Below, one piece after another: positions 8,793-17,327 of a stretch of DNA of 64,000 nt. The DNA lies in contig NC_011566.1 in the NCBI RefSeq assembly GCF_000014885.1, positions 1,302,001 to 1,366,000 on the forward strand, given 5' to 3'. Below the pieces are notes generated by a model. The model ran no database searches, was not told where the DNA came from, and worked only from the letters and a program-made list of their open reading frames with translations. Made by a program: the position numbers and the translations under genes. The DNA is from Shewanella piezotolerans WP3 (GTDB lineage: Bacteria > Pseudomonadota > Gammaproteobacteria > Enterobacterales > Shewanellaceae). Positions within the stretch are counted from its first letter, which is position 1. Every line of letters starts with the position of its first letter.

Positions 8793-9200
8793 AAGTGTAC
8801 AATCCTTAATTAAATATAGTGATAATAGAAAAATAGATTTTTGAATCGGTGGTGGTTGTAACTTATTGTTTTAGTTATTTTACTTTTATCTTAAATTATT
8901 CTTAAAATAAAAAAGTAACAACGCATTTTATAAGGTTATTGTAGCAGTGAGTAATGAAATCAGCAATTTGCTCTTTCTCTAGCTGAATTGCGGCTAAAAG
9001 TGGTGTTAAAGTTTTTATTCTATTGATTAATATTGATTTTATTAAACTATTATGGGGATTTATAGGCGTAATCAGCTGATTTTTGAGGGAGAAAACTGTG
9101 AACTTGAGGCTAAATGAATGTTTAGAAGTGTGAACTGGATAGTAGTTTGCATCAGAGGTGGTTAGCGGCATGCTCCAAAGTAGAACATGCCTGCTAATGA
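8793..9200. other. AT-rich intergenic region upstream of ndh
   Basis: Contains the ndh promoter region. A long open frame on the minus strand here is AT-rich with no ribosome site or recognisable protein character, so I do not call it a gene. No repeat or hairpin stands out. Confidence 0.5.
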
Positions 9201-9563
9201 CTAAAGTTTGCTCAAGCGCGACTTATAATCATCAATGACATGTTCCATGATCTCTTGTACTGAGGTGTCTTTGGTTTTGTTGTCCATAAAGACTTTGAAG
9301 GTTACCAGTACATGAATATCATCTCTTAGGCGGTCATTTTTCATTGAAAAATAAGCTTGCTCTTGTTCAGCCTCTCGTACGACACAGCCCTCATGTTCAA
9401 ACAGTCGAGTGCCTGAGTGGCCATGCCATTTAGTGATTCTGTCTAGAGCGATTTCACATGAACGGTTAATTTCAATATGGTTTAGCCAGCTGGTTGGGTG
9501 AGATGGATCCTTTATATGAGGGCATCGGACTGTATAGTTATAAACGTGAGAAATTGCTGTCAT
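9201..9563 (-). CDS. Conserved-looking hypothetical cytoplasmic protein
   Basis: 120 aa, no signal peptide or membrane segment. ATG 9563 is preceded by AGGT at a good distance. The protein is hydrophilic, with one Cys in an HIEINRSCEIAL context and a charged C-terminal helix (EIMEHVIDDYKSRLSKL). Composition and codon use match the neighbours, so it is probably a real gene, but I recognise no family. It is isolated between ndh and the efflux pair. Confidence 0.65.
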   Translation of the reverse strand: MTAISHVYNYTVRCPHIKDPSHPTSWLNHIEINRSCEIALDRITKWHGHSGTRLFEHEGCVVREAEQEQAYFSMKNDRLRDDIHVLVTFKVFMDNKTKDTSVQEIMEHVIDDYKSRLSKL

Positions 9564-10112
9564 AAATTACCTACCTGTTCGCTGTAACTGATGCCGTATC
9601 AGGCACCGTTTTTTATTATGGTCAACATCATTATGTTGGCCTGTGCGTACTGTATGTGTCTAACATTAACAATTAAGTTTTAACTTTGGTTATCTACACA
9701 AATAACAGCTGCTTTGTCATGCAGTTATATAAATAACGAAAAGAGCTATTTCATTTGTAACACTATTGGCTAATGATTGAAACTAACAAGCCTGCTAACT
9801 TGGAAGCCTAGTTAAAACTTAGTTGCTCTGAGTATTTTTTACCATGACATAGACGCTAATAAACTTGCCCTAGATCTCACTTTTACTTCAGCAACCTCGA
9901 CATAGGGCTACTTTGGCTAATAAAGCATCAGTTAATTTAACTCAACGATTTTGTAACAGGCTTTAACCCTAGCAGGAGTCAATAACAGTGCCTTGCAGTT
10001 GTTATTGTAAGTATAATGAAACAAACATGTAAAAAGGTTTATATAATGATGAGTATGTGCTTATAATTTCAAGATAAAAATAATCTCTTATTAATCCCCT
10101 CAGGAGGCTTTA
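9564..10112. other. Intergenic region upstream of efflux pair
   Basis: About 550 bases between divergent genes. It should hold the promoter of the RND pair; AGGAGG lies just before the 10113 start. No regulator gene, ORF or clear operator is visible. Confidence 0.45.
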
Positions 10113-11273
10113 ATGGCCTGTTCTACAGTTTCTAAATTAAAACTGCTCGCCATGGTGTGTATTAGTGTGATTGCTACTGGTTGCGGTGACGCTCCTGCAC
10201 CTCAAGCTCCCATGTTACCGAGTGTGATTGTGAGTACCGCTCATCTGCAAGAGATCCAATCAAAAAGTGAGATTGTTGGTCGAACACGGGCATCGGAAGA
10301 TGTAATGATTAAATCGCAAATCCAGGGACAGTTACTTAAGCGTACCTTTGTTGAAGGTGATGATGTAAATCAAGGGGATTTACTGTTTGAAATCGACCCC
10401 GCTACTTACGTGGCTGAACTTGCTCAGCAAAAAGCGGTATTAAAGCAAGCGATTGCTTCTCGCGATGTCGCCGTGATGAACTGGGAGCGTGGCCGCCGCC
10501 TTTTACCCGATGGCATGATTAGTGCCAAAGACATGGATGAGTTAACCTCACGCAAACTTACTACCGCAGCTGGGGTTGTGCAAGCTGAAGCAGCGGTGAG
10601 TGCAGCAGAGTTACAACTTAGCTATACCAAGATTTATGCGCCAATCTCAGGACGAATTAGTAACTCTAAAGTGAGTACTGGTGACATCATCAGTCCACAA
10701 TCAGATATGGCCAATTTAGTGCAGTTACAGCCTATGTGGGTTAACTTTCAAGTTGCTGAAAGATCGTTAATTACTGCTCAGCAAAATTTCTCTAAAGCGC
10801 TATCGCGGGATATTAAAATCCAAGATATCGTGATCAATTTACGTCTGCCGAATGCCACAATGCATAAGGAGACTGGTTATATTGATTTTATTAGCAACAA
10901 AGTTGACCCTTCAACCGGTACTTTGCCGCTTCGAGCAACCTTTAAAAATGCCGATAACTTTATGCTACCGGGCATGTTTGTGACACTAATCATTGAGTCG
11001 CCAGTAAAAGAGCAAGCGTTATTGATCCCACAAGCATCGGTACAAGAGGACCAGCAAGGTCGCTTTGTAATGGTGTTGAATGATAAAAATCAAGTTGAAA
11101 AACGTATTGTTGAACTGGGTGAGCGTTTCGGCATTGAATGGCGAGTACTAAGTGGTCTAGCAGGAGGCGATCGCATTGTGGTCGACGGCCTGCAAAAGAT
11201 CAGACCAGGTATTGAAGTGAACGCTGTGGAGCAAGAAATTGTTCCTTTTCAAGAAGCTAACCAAACTAAGTAG
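10113..11273 (+). CDS. RND efflux membrane fusion protein (AcrA/MexA type), lipoprotein
   Basis: The periplasmic adaptor of a tripartite multidrug exporter, 386 aa. The N-terminus is a lipoprotein signal with lipobox VIATGC followed by GDAPAP. Next come a split lipoyl/biotinyl-like domain, an alpha-hairpin of about residues 95-170 rich in Ala/Glu/Lys, and beta-barrel and membrane-proximal domains. The motif KIYAPISGRISNSKVSTGD is typical of the second lipoyl half. The start has AGGAGG 8 bases upstream. The permease gene begins 9 bases after the stop, so the two form an operon. No TolC-type outer membrane channel gene lies nearby, so a chromosomal TolC is presumably shared. Confidence 0.93.
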   Translation: MACSTVSKLKLLAMVCISVIATGCGDAPAPQAPMLPSVIVSTAHLQEIQSKSEIVGRTRASEDVMIKSQIQGQLLKRTFVEGDDVNQGDLLFEIDPATYVAELAQQKAVLKQAIASRDVAVMNWERGRRLLPDGMISAKDMDELTSRKLTTAAGVVQAEAAVSAAELQLSYTKIYAPISGRISNSKVSTGDIISPQSDMANLVQLQPMWVNFQVAERSLITAQQNFSKALSRDIKIQDIVINLRLPNATMHKETGYIDFISNKVDPSTGTLPLRATFKNADNFMLPGMFVTLIIESPVKEQALLIPQASVQEDQQGRFVMVLNDKNQVEKRIVELGERFGIEWRVLSGLAGGDRIVVDGLQKIRPGIEVNAVEQEIVPFQEANQTK

Positions 11274-11282
11274 GGGATTGCT

Positions 11283-14200
11283 ATGATTAGTCAATTCTTC
11301 ATCAATAGGCCTAAATTTGCCTTTGTGATCTCTACCGTACTGACCTTGGTTGGGCTTATCTCTATCCCTATCTTGTCGGTGGCTGAGTTCCCTGAAATCG
11401 CGCCGCCACAAGTCAGTGTGTCGACCAGCTATTCAGGTGCGAGTGCCGATATTGTAAAAGACACCATTGGCCAACCTTTAGAAGCGGAAGTGAACGGCGT
11501 TGAAGGCATGCTGTACATGGAGTCAAAGAGCGCCAATGACGGCAGTTATTCGCTCAACGTGACTTTTGAGGTGGGTACAGACCCTGACATGGCGCAGGTC
11601 AAAGTGCAGAACCGGGTGCAACAAGCAATGCCAAGGCTACCTGAAGAGGTAAAAAGGCAGGGCGTAAAAGTTGAAAAGCAAAGCCCAAATATATTGATGG
11701 TGGTCAACCTCGTTTCTCCTAACGAAACCTTTGACTCACTGTTTATAACCAACTACGCCGGACTCAACGTTAAAGATGCGTTAGCACGCCAAAACGGTGT
11801 GTCAAAAGTACAGATTATTGGTGCGTTAGATTACGCCATGCGGATCTGGCTTGATCCTGATAAAATGGCCAGCTTTTCGATTACGGCAACCGATGTAATC
11901 GGCGCGCTACAAGAGCAAAATATTCAAGTGGCAGCAGGCCGAATCGGAGCCGCACCGGTTGACCCTGATCAGCAATTTCAATACACCTTGCAAACAAAAG
12001 GGCGTTTGAAGAACCCGAAAGAGTTTGCAAACGTTGTTGTAAGAGCTAATGACGATGGTTCGAAAGTCATTGTTGGCGATGTGGCACGGGTAGAGCTTGG
12101 CTCGCAAACCTATGACGCTCAAGGTAAGCTCAATAACAAGCCTTCGGCGATTATCTCTATCTATCAATCACCTGATGCCAATGCGCTAGACGTGGCAAAA
12201 GGTATTCGTGCGCAGATGGAAGCCTTGTCGGCAAACTTCCCCAAAGATTTAGAATATGAAGTGCTCTACGACACCACTGAATTTGTTGAAACCTCCATTA
12301 AAGAAGTGGTGCAAACGCTGTTTATCTCCGTTGCCTTGGTGATTTTTGTAGTGTTTATCTTCCTGCAAGATGTGCGCTCTACCCTTATTCCCGGCATCGC
12401 GATTCCGGTCTCTTTGATTGGTACCTTTGCCTTCTTGCTGCTGTCAGGGATGAGCATCAATACAGTCTCGCTATTCGCACTTATCTTAGCCATTGGTATT
12501 GTGGTTGATGATGCCATTGTGGTGGTCGAGAACGTTACACGTCTAATGCAAGATGAGGGTTTATCACCTAAAGAAGCGACCTCTAAAGCGATGCAAGAGG
12601 TTACCGGGCCGATTATTGCGACCACATTGGTGTTGCTTGCTGTATTTGCCCCTACAGCTGTGATGCCTGGGATCACTGGCCAGATGTATGCGCAGTTCTC
12701 TGTGACCATCTGTATCTCAGTGCTTATCTCATCGGTTAATGCATTAACCTTAAGCCCAGCATTATGCGCCTCAGTATTGCGACCACCTAAAGAGCATACT
12801 CAAGGTTTTCATGCCAAATTCAACAAGCACTTTAATGTCTTTACTGGCAAATACACCAAGTTAGTCCATGTGCTTACTCGCAAGTTAACGCTAGTGCTGG
12901 TGGTATTTATTGCCCTGCTAGCAGCAACGGGAGGCTTAGCTAAAATCTTGCCATCGGGTTTTGTGCCTATGGAAGATAAAAAGGCCTTTATGGTGGATAT
13001 TCAACTTCCTGATGGCGCGTCATTAAACCGTACGGAAGATGTGATGCGTGATTTGGTTGAGCTAACTTTAGCTGAACCGGGCGTTGAAAATGTCATTCAT
13101 GCCAGTGGCTTTAGTATCCTAACAGGCTCAGTTGCATCAAACGGAGGTTTAATGATTGTGACCCTGTCGACTTGGTCTGAACGTGATACGCCAGATATGG
13201 CAGAACATGCGATTGTGGCAAAGCTGCAGGCCAAATACGCTGCTAATCCGTCTGTGAAAGCGATGGCATTCTCGTTGCCGCCTATTCCTGGCGTCGGTAG
13301 TGTGGGTGGCTTTGAATTTGTATTACAAGACACCCAGGGGCGTAGTCCGCAGGAGTTAGCATCTGTGATGCGCGCGCTCATTATGAAAGCCAATGAGCAG
13401 CCAGAAATTGCCATGTCCTTTAGTAATTTCCGCGCCGATGTACCGCAGATGTTTGTAGATGTTGACCGTGACAAAGCGAAGGCACTGGGCATACCACTGA
13501 ACGAGATCTTCACCACTATGCAGACCATGCTGGGTTCGATGTATGTCAATGACTTCAACCGCTTTGGTAAGGTCTTCAGAGTCATCTTGCAAGCTGAAGC
13601 TGATTTCCGTAACTCCGATATGGATATTGCCCGTTTCTACGTGCGCTCCTCGACGGGGGAGATGGTACCACTGAGTACCTTGGTGACCGTGACACCGATC
13701 CTCGGGCCTGACGTGATGAACTCATACAACATGTTTAGCTCTACCACGATTAACGGCTTCCCTGCGCCAGGTTTTAGCTCTGGTGACGCTATTAAGGCGA
13801 TGGAACGTGCTGCAGCGCAAACATTGCCAACGGGTTACAGTTACGAGTGGACAGGGCAAACTTACCAAGAGATTAAAGCGGGTAACTTAGCGCCATTAAT
13901 CTTCGCGTTAGCATTGGTATTTACCTACCTATTCTTGGTGGCACAATACGAGAGTTGGACCATTCCGTTTGCGGTTATGTTGGCGGTTCCGATTGCGATA
14001 CTGGGGGCGTTCCTCAATATCTGGCTGGTGGGCGCAGAGCTAAACCTATACGCGCAGATTGGATTGGTGCTATTGATAGGACTCGCCTGTAAGAATGCAA
14101 TCTTGATTGTAGAGTTTGCTAAGCAATTAAGGGAAGAGGGCAAAAGTATTCTTGATGCGGGTGAGACGGCTGCAAGATTACGTTTCCGTGCGGTATTAAT

Positions 14201-14405
14201 GACCGCCTTCTCATTCCTACTCGGGGTATTACCGCTGGTGGTAGCCACAGGTGCGGGGGCAGGTAGTCGCCGAGCACTGGGTTACTCGGTATTTGGCGGT
14301 ATGTTAGCTGCAACAATAGTAGGAACACTGTTAGTACCGGTTTTCTACGTGATGATGCAAACCCTACGTGAGAAGTTCAAAGGTGAGGCTAAGGTAGAAA
14401 GCTAG
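11283..14405 (+). CDS. RND multidrug efflux permease (AcrB/MexB type, HAE1)
   Basis: An inner-membrane drug/proton antiporter of 1040 aa, the normal HAE1 length. It begins ISQFFINRPKFAFVIS, has twelve predicted helices and two large periplasmic loops. The proton relay residues are present: GIVVDDAIVVVENV (Asp409 and Asp410) and LIGLACKNAILIVEFA (Lys937), equivalent to AcrB D407, D408 and K940. The N-terminal repeat motif VSTSYSGASADIV is also typical. It follows its adaptor gene by 9 bases and ends at a good terminator. Substrates cannot be inferred from the sequence. Confidence 0.95.
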   Translation: MISQFFINRPKFAFVISTVLTLVGLISIPILSVAEFPEIAPPQVSVSTSYSGASADIVKDTIGQPLEAEVNGVEGMLYMESKSANDGSYSLNVTFEVGTDPDMAQVKVQNRVQQAMPRLPEEVKRQGVKVEKQSPNILMVVNLVSPNETFDSLFITNYAGLNVKDALARQNGVSKVQIIGALDYAMRIWLDPDKMASFSITATDVIGALQEQNIQVAAGRIGAAPVDPDQQFQYTLQTKGRLKNPKEFANVVVRANDDGSKVIVGDVARVELGSQTYDAQGKLNNKPSAIISIYQSPDANALDVAKGIRAQMEALSANFPKDLEYEVLYDTTEFVETSIKEVVQTLFISVALVIFVVFIFLQDVRSTLIPGIAIPVSLIGTFAFLLLSGMSINTVSLFALILAIGIVVDDAIVVVENVTRLMQDEGLSPKEATSKAMQEVTGPIIATTLVLLAVFAPTAVMPGITGQMYAQFSVTICISVLISSVNALTLSPALCASVLRPPKEHTQGFHAKFNKHFNVFTGKYTKLVHVLTRKLTLVLVVFIALLAATGGLAKILPSGFVPMEDKKAFMVDIQLPDGASLNRTEDVMRDLVELTLAEPGVENVIHASGFSILTGSVASNGGLMIVTLSTWSERDTPDMAEHAIVAKLQAKYAANPSVKAMAFSLPPIPGVGSVGGFEFVLQDTQGRSPQELASVMRALIMKANEQPEIAMSFSNFRADVPQMFVDVDRDKAKALGIPLNEIFTTMQTMLGSMYVNDFNRFGKVFRVILQAEADFRNSDMDIARFYVRSSTGEMVPLSTLVTVTPILGPDVMNSYNMFSSTTINGFPAPGFSSGDAIKAMERAAAQTLPTGYSYEWTGQTYQEIKAGNLAPLIFALALVFTYLFLVAQYESWTIPFAVMLAVPIAILGAFLNIWLVGAELNLYAQIGLVLLIGLACKNAILIVEFAKQLREEGKSILDAGETAARLRFRAVLMTAFSFLLGVLPLVVATGAGAGSRRALGYSVFGGMLAATIVGTLLVPVFYVMMQTLREKFKGEAKVES

Positions 14406-14439
14406 CCTTAACAGAGGGCATTTCAAATTAGCTAACATT

Positions 14440-14466
14440 AAGGCCTGCAAAATTGTAGGCCTTTTT
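14440..14466 (+). terminator. Terminator after RND operon
   Basis: Stem AAGGCCTGCAA / TTGTAGGCCTT with one G-T pair and a 2-base loop, followed by TTTT. Confidence 0.75.
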
Positions 14467-14599
14467 ATTACTCTTGAGGGGAACAAAGGCTGTTGCGCCT
14501 GAGTCGCTTATAGCTATCTAGGGTTGTTTTGAATATTAATTCTCTAAACATACGCTAATGCCGTTAACTGGATGAAGGGCCCTGATTCACGGGGTAGTG

Positions 14600-15250
14600 T
14601 TATTGATTAATCAGAAAGTGACGATGAAGTTGCTGGTAACCTTTTTTTGTTATTGTGACTTCTCGGTATCCATGCACTCTTTCAATCCAATGATTACTTT
14701 CAAAAAAGGTGAGCAAGCAGGCGCCTAAGTAACCACCAGCATGGAATTTCCTTTCACTCCAATCCAAGCACGGACAACACTTTTTTCGATTAGTTTTGAT
14801 ATCTAGCTCAATACCTAACTGTAAGAACTTTTCTTTCCCTAGTGCTGTAACATCGTTGCCATCACTATTAATCCAACCATTTGTGACTAGAGAGTCATAC
14901 AATTTAACCGCTATTTCACCCGCTAAATGGTCATAACAGGTTCGTGCTTTTAATAGTTCTTGAGGTACTTTAGAGTGAGGCTGCTGACTGACTTGAAAAG
15001 TCACTCCCATCATATTCTCAAGTAATAAAGCAATGCTGTTGCTATAAAGACGAAAATATTTGTGCCGCCCCTGAGATAAACATGTCACTAAATTTGCTTT
15101 TAGCAGGCGAGATAAGTGAGAGCTGGTTGTTGATGCGGCAATCTCTGCAATTACACTTAACTCAGTCGCTGTCCAAGCTTTGCCGTTCATTAATGCACAT
15201 AAAATCTTCATTCGAGAAGGGTCTGACATAGCGGTCGCGAGCGCTGCCAT
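14600..15250 (-). CDS. ArsR-family transcriptional regulator (long, YdfF-like)
   Basis: A DNA-binding regulator with an N-terminal winged helix: MSDPSRMKILCALMNGKAWTA, then an ASTTSSHLSRLLKANLV recognition region and a QGRHKYFRLYS wing. The extra C-terminal domain of about 120 residues contains a KKCCPCLDWSERK Cys cluster that could bind a metal or sense thiol stress; this arrangement is seen in the longer ArsR proteins similar to YdfF. The start at ATG 15250 has AGGAA 6 bases upstream; the frame is open to a TTG at 15325, but no ribosome site is seen there. It may control a neighbour, but there is no adjacent transporter in a matching orientation. It marks the left edge of the accessory region. 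Confidence 0.85.
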   Translation of the reverse strand: MAALATAMSDPSRMKILCALMNGKAWTATELSVIAEIAASTTSSHLSRLLKANLVTCLSQGRHKYFRLYSNSIALLLENMMGVTFQVSQQPHSKVPQELLKARTCYDHLAGEIAVKLYDSLVTNGWINSDGNDVTALGKEKFLQLGIELDIKTNRKKCCPCLDWSERKFHAGGYLGACLLTFFESNHWIERVHGYREVTITKKGYQQLHRHFLINQ

Positions 15251-15415
15251 GTCAGCTTCCTGATCATAGGTTGCAGATTCGGTATAAGAGAGGCTTTGTT
15301 TGCTCAAGTTCGAACCATTAATCAATCATGTATTGTCAGCCAATGTATAGTTATCAGTTGCGATTATCAATTGGCTATTACAATCAGGACCATGACCCCT
15401 AAACCTTGATTATTT

Positions 15416-15441
15416 AAAGCTCAACTAACGAGTTGAGCTTT
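15416..15441. terminator. Strong hairpin at left edge of the cassette region
   Basis: A perfect 11-bp stem AAAGCTCAACT / AGTTGAGCTTT with a 4-base AACG loop. It works on either strand; on the minus strand it would end the transposase stub. Confidence 0.7.
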
Positions 15442-15445
15442 ATAC

Positions 15446-15649
15446 TTAATCGTGGACGTCGATACTATCTATTGGAGCTTCTTTACGATTATCCATACCG
15501 ATAATAGAGGGTGGAATATTAGCGATTGTCTCTAACAGCTTGTTTCTTTTAACTGTTTGCTTTAGTTTAGTTTTACCGTATTCGTCAACAGCATGAATAC
15601 TAAAAACTAATTGGGCTAAATCGATGCCAATTGCTTTAATTAAGGACAT
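15446..15649 (-). pseudogene. IS110-family transposase, N-terminal stub
   Basis: From ATG 15649 the frame reads MSLIKAIGIDLAQLVF, then HAVDEYGKTKLKQTVKRNKLLE and PPSIIGMDN. That is the RuvC-like DEDD N-terminus of an IS110/IS1111-type transposase (first catalytic Asp in GIDLA). After GMDN the similarity stops and 14 unrelated residues precede the stop; a full transposase has about 320-350 aa, so only about 50 residues survive. Just upstream, 15648-15660 (ATATGGACTCTCC) and 15711-15723 (GGGGAGTCCATAT) form an imperfect inverted repeat that may be the element's end. It abuts the attC cassette array; IS1111-attC group elements are known to insert at attC sites. Confidence 0.8.
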
Positions 15650-15747
15650 ATGGACTCTCCTTGATTGAATGTTTGCACTTTCAATATGGCACATAGTGGC
15701 CAATTGGTAAGGGGAGTCCATATCATTTGGCATATGCCTAGGAAACT

Positions 15748-16137
15748 ATGAAGTATATTTTTTCAATTCTGATTTTGTTCTCTTTTAATACTCTTGCTGG
15801 GCAGGATTATAAATGCACAATTACGAATGCATCTGCCCCAAGTGAAAATGGTGAGTTAGAGGTAATTGGTGACAAATCGGTTATAGGTAAGTTATTTACC
15901 GTCAATCGTAAGACTGGAGATATGTCAGGACCAATAAAAAATAATTACCTATCTACACCAAAGGTAATAGACCATGGTTCAAAAGAAAACTCATACAAAG
16001 TGATAAGTATTATGCAAAATGAAACTACTTCTAATGTTTATACCTTGGTTATAGAAGAGTATGCGGAATCATCTAGAAAACCATTTGTATACCTCAGTAA
16101 TTCTTGGGTGTTTTACGGTTTTTGTGAGCATTTTTAA
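15748..16137 (+). CDS. Cassette 1: small exported protein, unknown function
   Basis: 129 aa with a signal peptide (MKYIFSILILFSFNTLAG, cleavage near LAG-QD), so periplasmic or secreted. AGGA lies 6-7 bases before the ATG. The mature part has two or three Cys and no recognised domain. The coding sequence is more AT-rich than the core genes. The attC site begins about 10 bases after the stop, as is usual for a cassette gene. Function unknown. Confidence 0.7.
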   Translation: MKYIFSILILFSFNTLAGQDYKCTITNASAPSENGELEVIGDKSVIGKLFTVNRKTGDMSGPIKNNYLSTPKVIDHGSKENSYKVISIMQNETTSNVYTLVIEEYAESSRKPFVYLSNSWVFYGFCEHF

Positions 16138-16147
16138 AGGTAGCGGC

Positions 16148-16247
16148 ATATAACAAGAGCATAAAGAGTGACGTTCAACGCTTGGCTAACGCTCATTCTT
16201 CGCTAATTTTAGCCAAGCATTATCCGCATTTTATGCGGGCGTTAGGT
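16148..16247 (+). repeat. attC site 1
   Basis: Begins ATAACAAGAGCATAAA and ends TTTTATGCGGGCGTTAGGT, which pair with each other. The inner arms GCTTGGCTAA and TTAGCCAAGC (around 16180-16215) form a second stem. The right end is GTTAGGT (16241-16247), matching the GTTRRRY recombination core. Confidence 0.82.
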
Positions 16248-16253
16248 GTATTT

Positions 16254-16694
16254 ATGATTGATCGAGCATCACGAAATAGACTTGCTGAGCTTATACGTAG
16301 TTTAAGTTCAGGACAAATATCTAACGATGAATTTGAAGATTCTATTCCAGAATCAAATGATGATGCCATCAGGCAAGTATTTTCTCATGGGGCATGGTGT
16401 CTTTATAGCGACATGAAAGAATACAAACTTAAAGGTAAAGATGTTCTGTCTAGAGATGATCGGACAATCGTTGCTAGGTGGGTACTTTTCCTTAAAACTG
16501 ACATTGAATACATTTGGCCTTCTGCAACATTTAAAGAAGAGTTCTTAAAATGTATTTCTTTGGGTATTTTTGGCCAAAGAACCTTGGATAAATGGAAAAT
16601 ATATGGAAATGTTGAACTATGGCCGTTTTTAAATATAGAGCAGTTTAATAAGGCCAAAAAGGAAAATGGATACTTGGGTGTTCAATACACATAA
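16254..16694 (+). CDS. Cassette 2: small cytoplasmic cassette protein, unknown function
   Basis: 146 aa starting MIDRASRNRLAELIRSL. The open frame extends further upstream, but only through the attC site, so the ATG at 16254, 7 bases after the recombination core, is the natural start. There is no clear ribosome site, which is common for cassette genes. No signal peptide or membrane segment; the sequence contains W-rich motifs (ARWVLFLKTDIEYIWP). It resembles hypothetical proteins that recur in Vibrio integron arrays, but I know no function. The stop TAA overlaps the first bases of the next attC site. Confidence 0.72.
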   Translation: MIDRASRNRLAELIRSLSSGQISNDEFEDSIPESNDDAIRQVFSHGAWCLYSDMKEYKLKGKDVLSRDDRTIVARWVLFLKTDIEYIWPSATFKEEFLKCISLGIFGQRTLDKWKIYGNVELWPFLNIEQFNKAKKENGYLGVQYT

Positions 16695-16794
16695 CAAGCC
16701 ATTACAGTAACGGGACTGCTAGCAGCTTGCTCGGTTCCGCTTCGCTTCACATTTTAGCAAACTATTAAAAAGCCCCTTAATGTGGGCGTTATAC
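16689..16794 (+). repeat. attC site 2
   Basis: Begins ACATAACAAGCCATTA and ends TTAATGTGGGCGTTATAC. The outer arms are complementary, and an inner arm pair around GCTAGCAGCTTGC / TTAGCAAAC is present. The core GTTATAC deviates from GTTRRRY at one base. Confidence 0.75.
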
Positions 16795-16808
16795 ATCAAG
16801 GAGTCGTT

Positions 16809-17198
16809 ATGAGTCGTATTCTAGTTCCGAGTACAAGTCCCTATGCTTCTAAACTGGGTTTTTCTCGTGCAGTTAAAGTTGGCAATTTTATCTCCGTTGG
16901 GGGAACAGCTCCTATTGATGATAACGGAAAAACTGTAGGTATTAACGACCCAGCACTTCAAACAAGGCAATGTATCAAAACTATTGAGAATGCGCTTAAA
17001 GAGGCTGGTGCCACACTAAATGATGTTGTGCGAACTCGTATGCTTCTTACTAATATTGACCACTGGAAAGAAGTTGCTGAGGTGAGAGGTGAATATTTTA
17101 AAGATATTCTTCCTGTCGATACAGTAATGGAAGTTAGTAAATTTATTAACCCAGAGTGGCTGATCGAAATAGAAGTTGATGCAGTAGTGCAATCTTGA
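16809..17198 (+). CDS. Cassette 3: RidA family enamine/imine deaminase (Rid)
   Basis: 129 aa, one Rid/YjgF/YER057c/UK114 domain. It shows GNFISVGGTAPID near residue 30 and VVRTRMLLTNIDHW near residue 75, where the conserved Arg sits, and a C-terminal WLIEIEVDAVV strand. Family members hydrolyse reactive enamines and imines made by PLP enzymes and act as trimers. AAGGAG lies 5 bases before ATG 16809; the frame runs further upstream only into the attC site. Unlike the other cassettes it encodes a recognisable metabolic protein. The attC site starts 2 bases after the stop codon. Confidence 0.88.
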   Translation: MSRILVPSTSPYASKLGFSRAVKVGNFISVGGTAPIDDNGKTVGINDPALQTRQCIKTIENALKEAGATLNDVVRTRMLLTNIDHWKEVAEVRGEYFKDILPVDTVMEVSKFINPEWLIEIEVDAVVQS

Positions 17199-17199
17199 T

Positions 17200-17300
17200 G
17201 TATAACAAGCGCATTAATGAATGAACGCCTAAAGCTTGGCTGGCGCTCATTCTTCGCTAATTTAACCAAGCTTAATTCGTCCATTATGCGGGCGTTAGGC
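17200..17300 (+). repeat. attC site 3
   Basis: Begins GTATAACAAGCGCATTAATG and ends CATTATGCGGGCGTTAGGC. The core GTTAGGC (17294-17300) fits GTTRRRY perfectly. Inner arms AGCTTGGC / AACCAAGCT give the second stem. It shares GCTCATTCTTCGCTAATTT with attC1, so sites 1 and 3 are close relatives. Confidence 0.87.
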
Positions 17301-17327
17301 TGCTATTATAAATGGGGTCTCAAATAG

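Noticed and set aside
8902..9171. Minus-strand open frame of 89 codons upstream of ndh
   Set aside because: AT-rich, no ribosome site, low-complexity composition, no protein-like pattern; probably chance in the ndh promoter region.
12266..14248. Several long frames antisense to the RND permease
   Set aside because: Mirror frames of a conserved coding sequence; no start sites or independent evidence.
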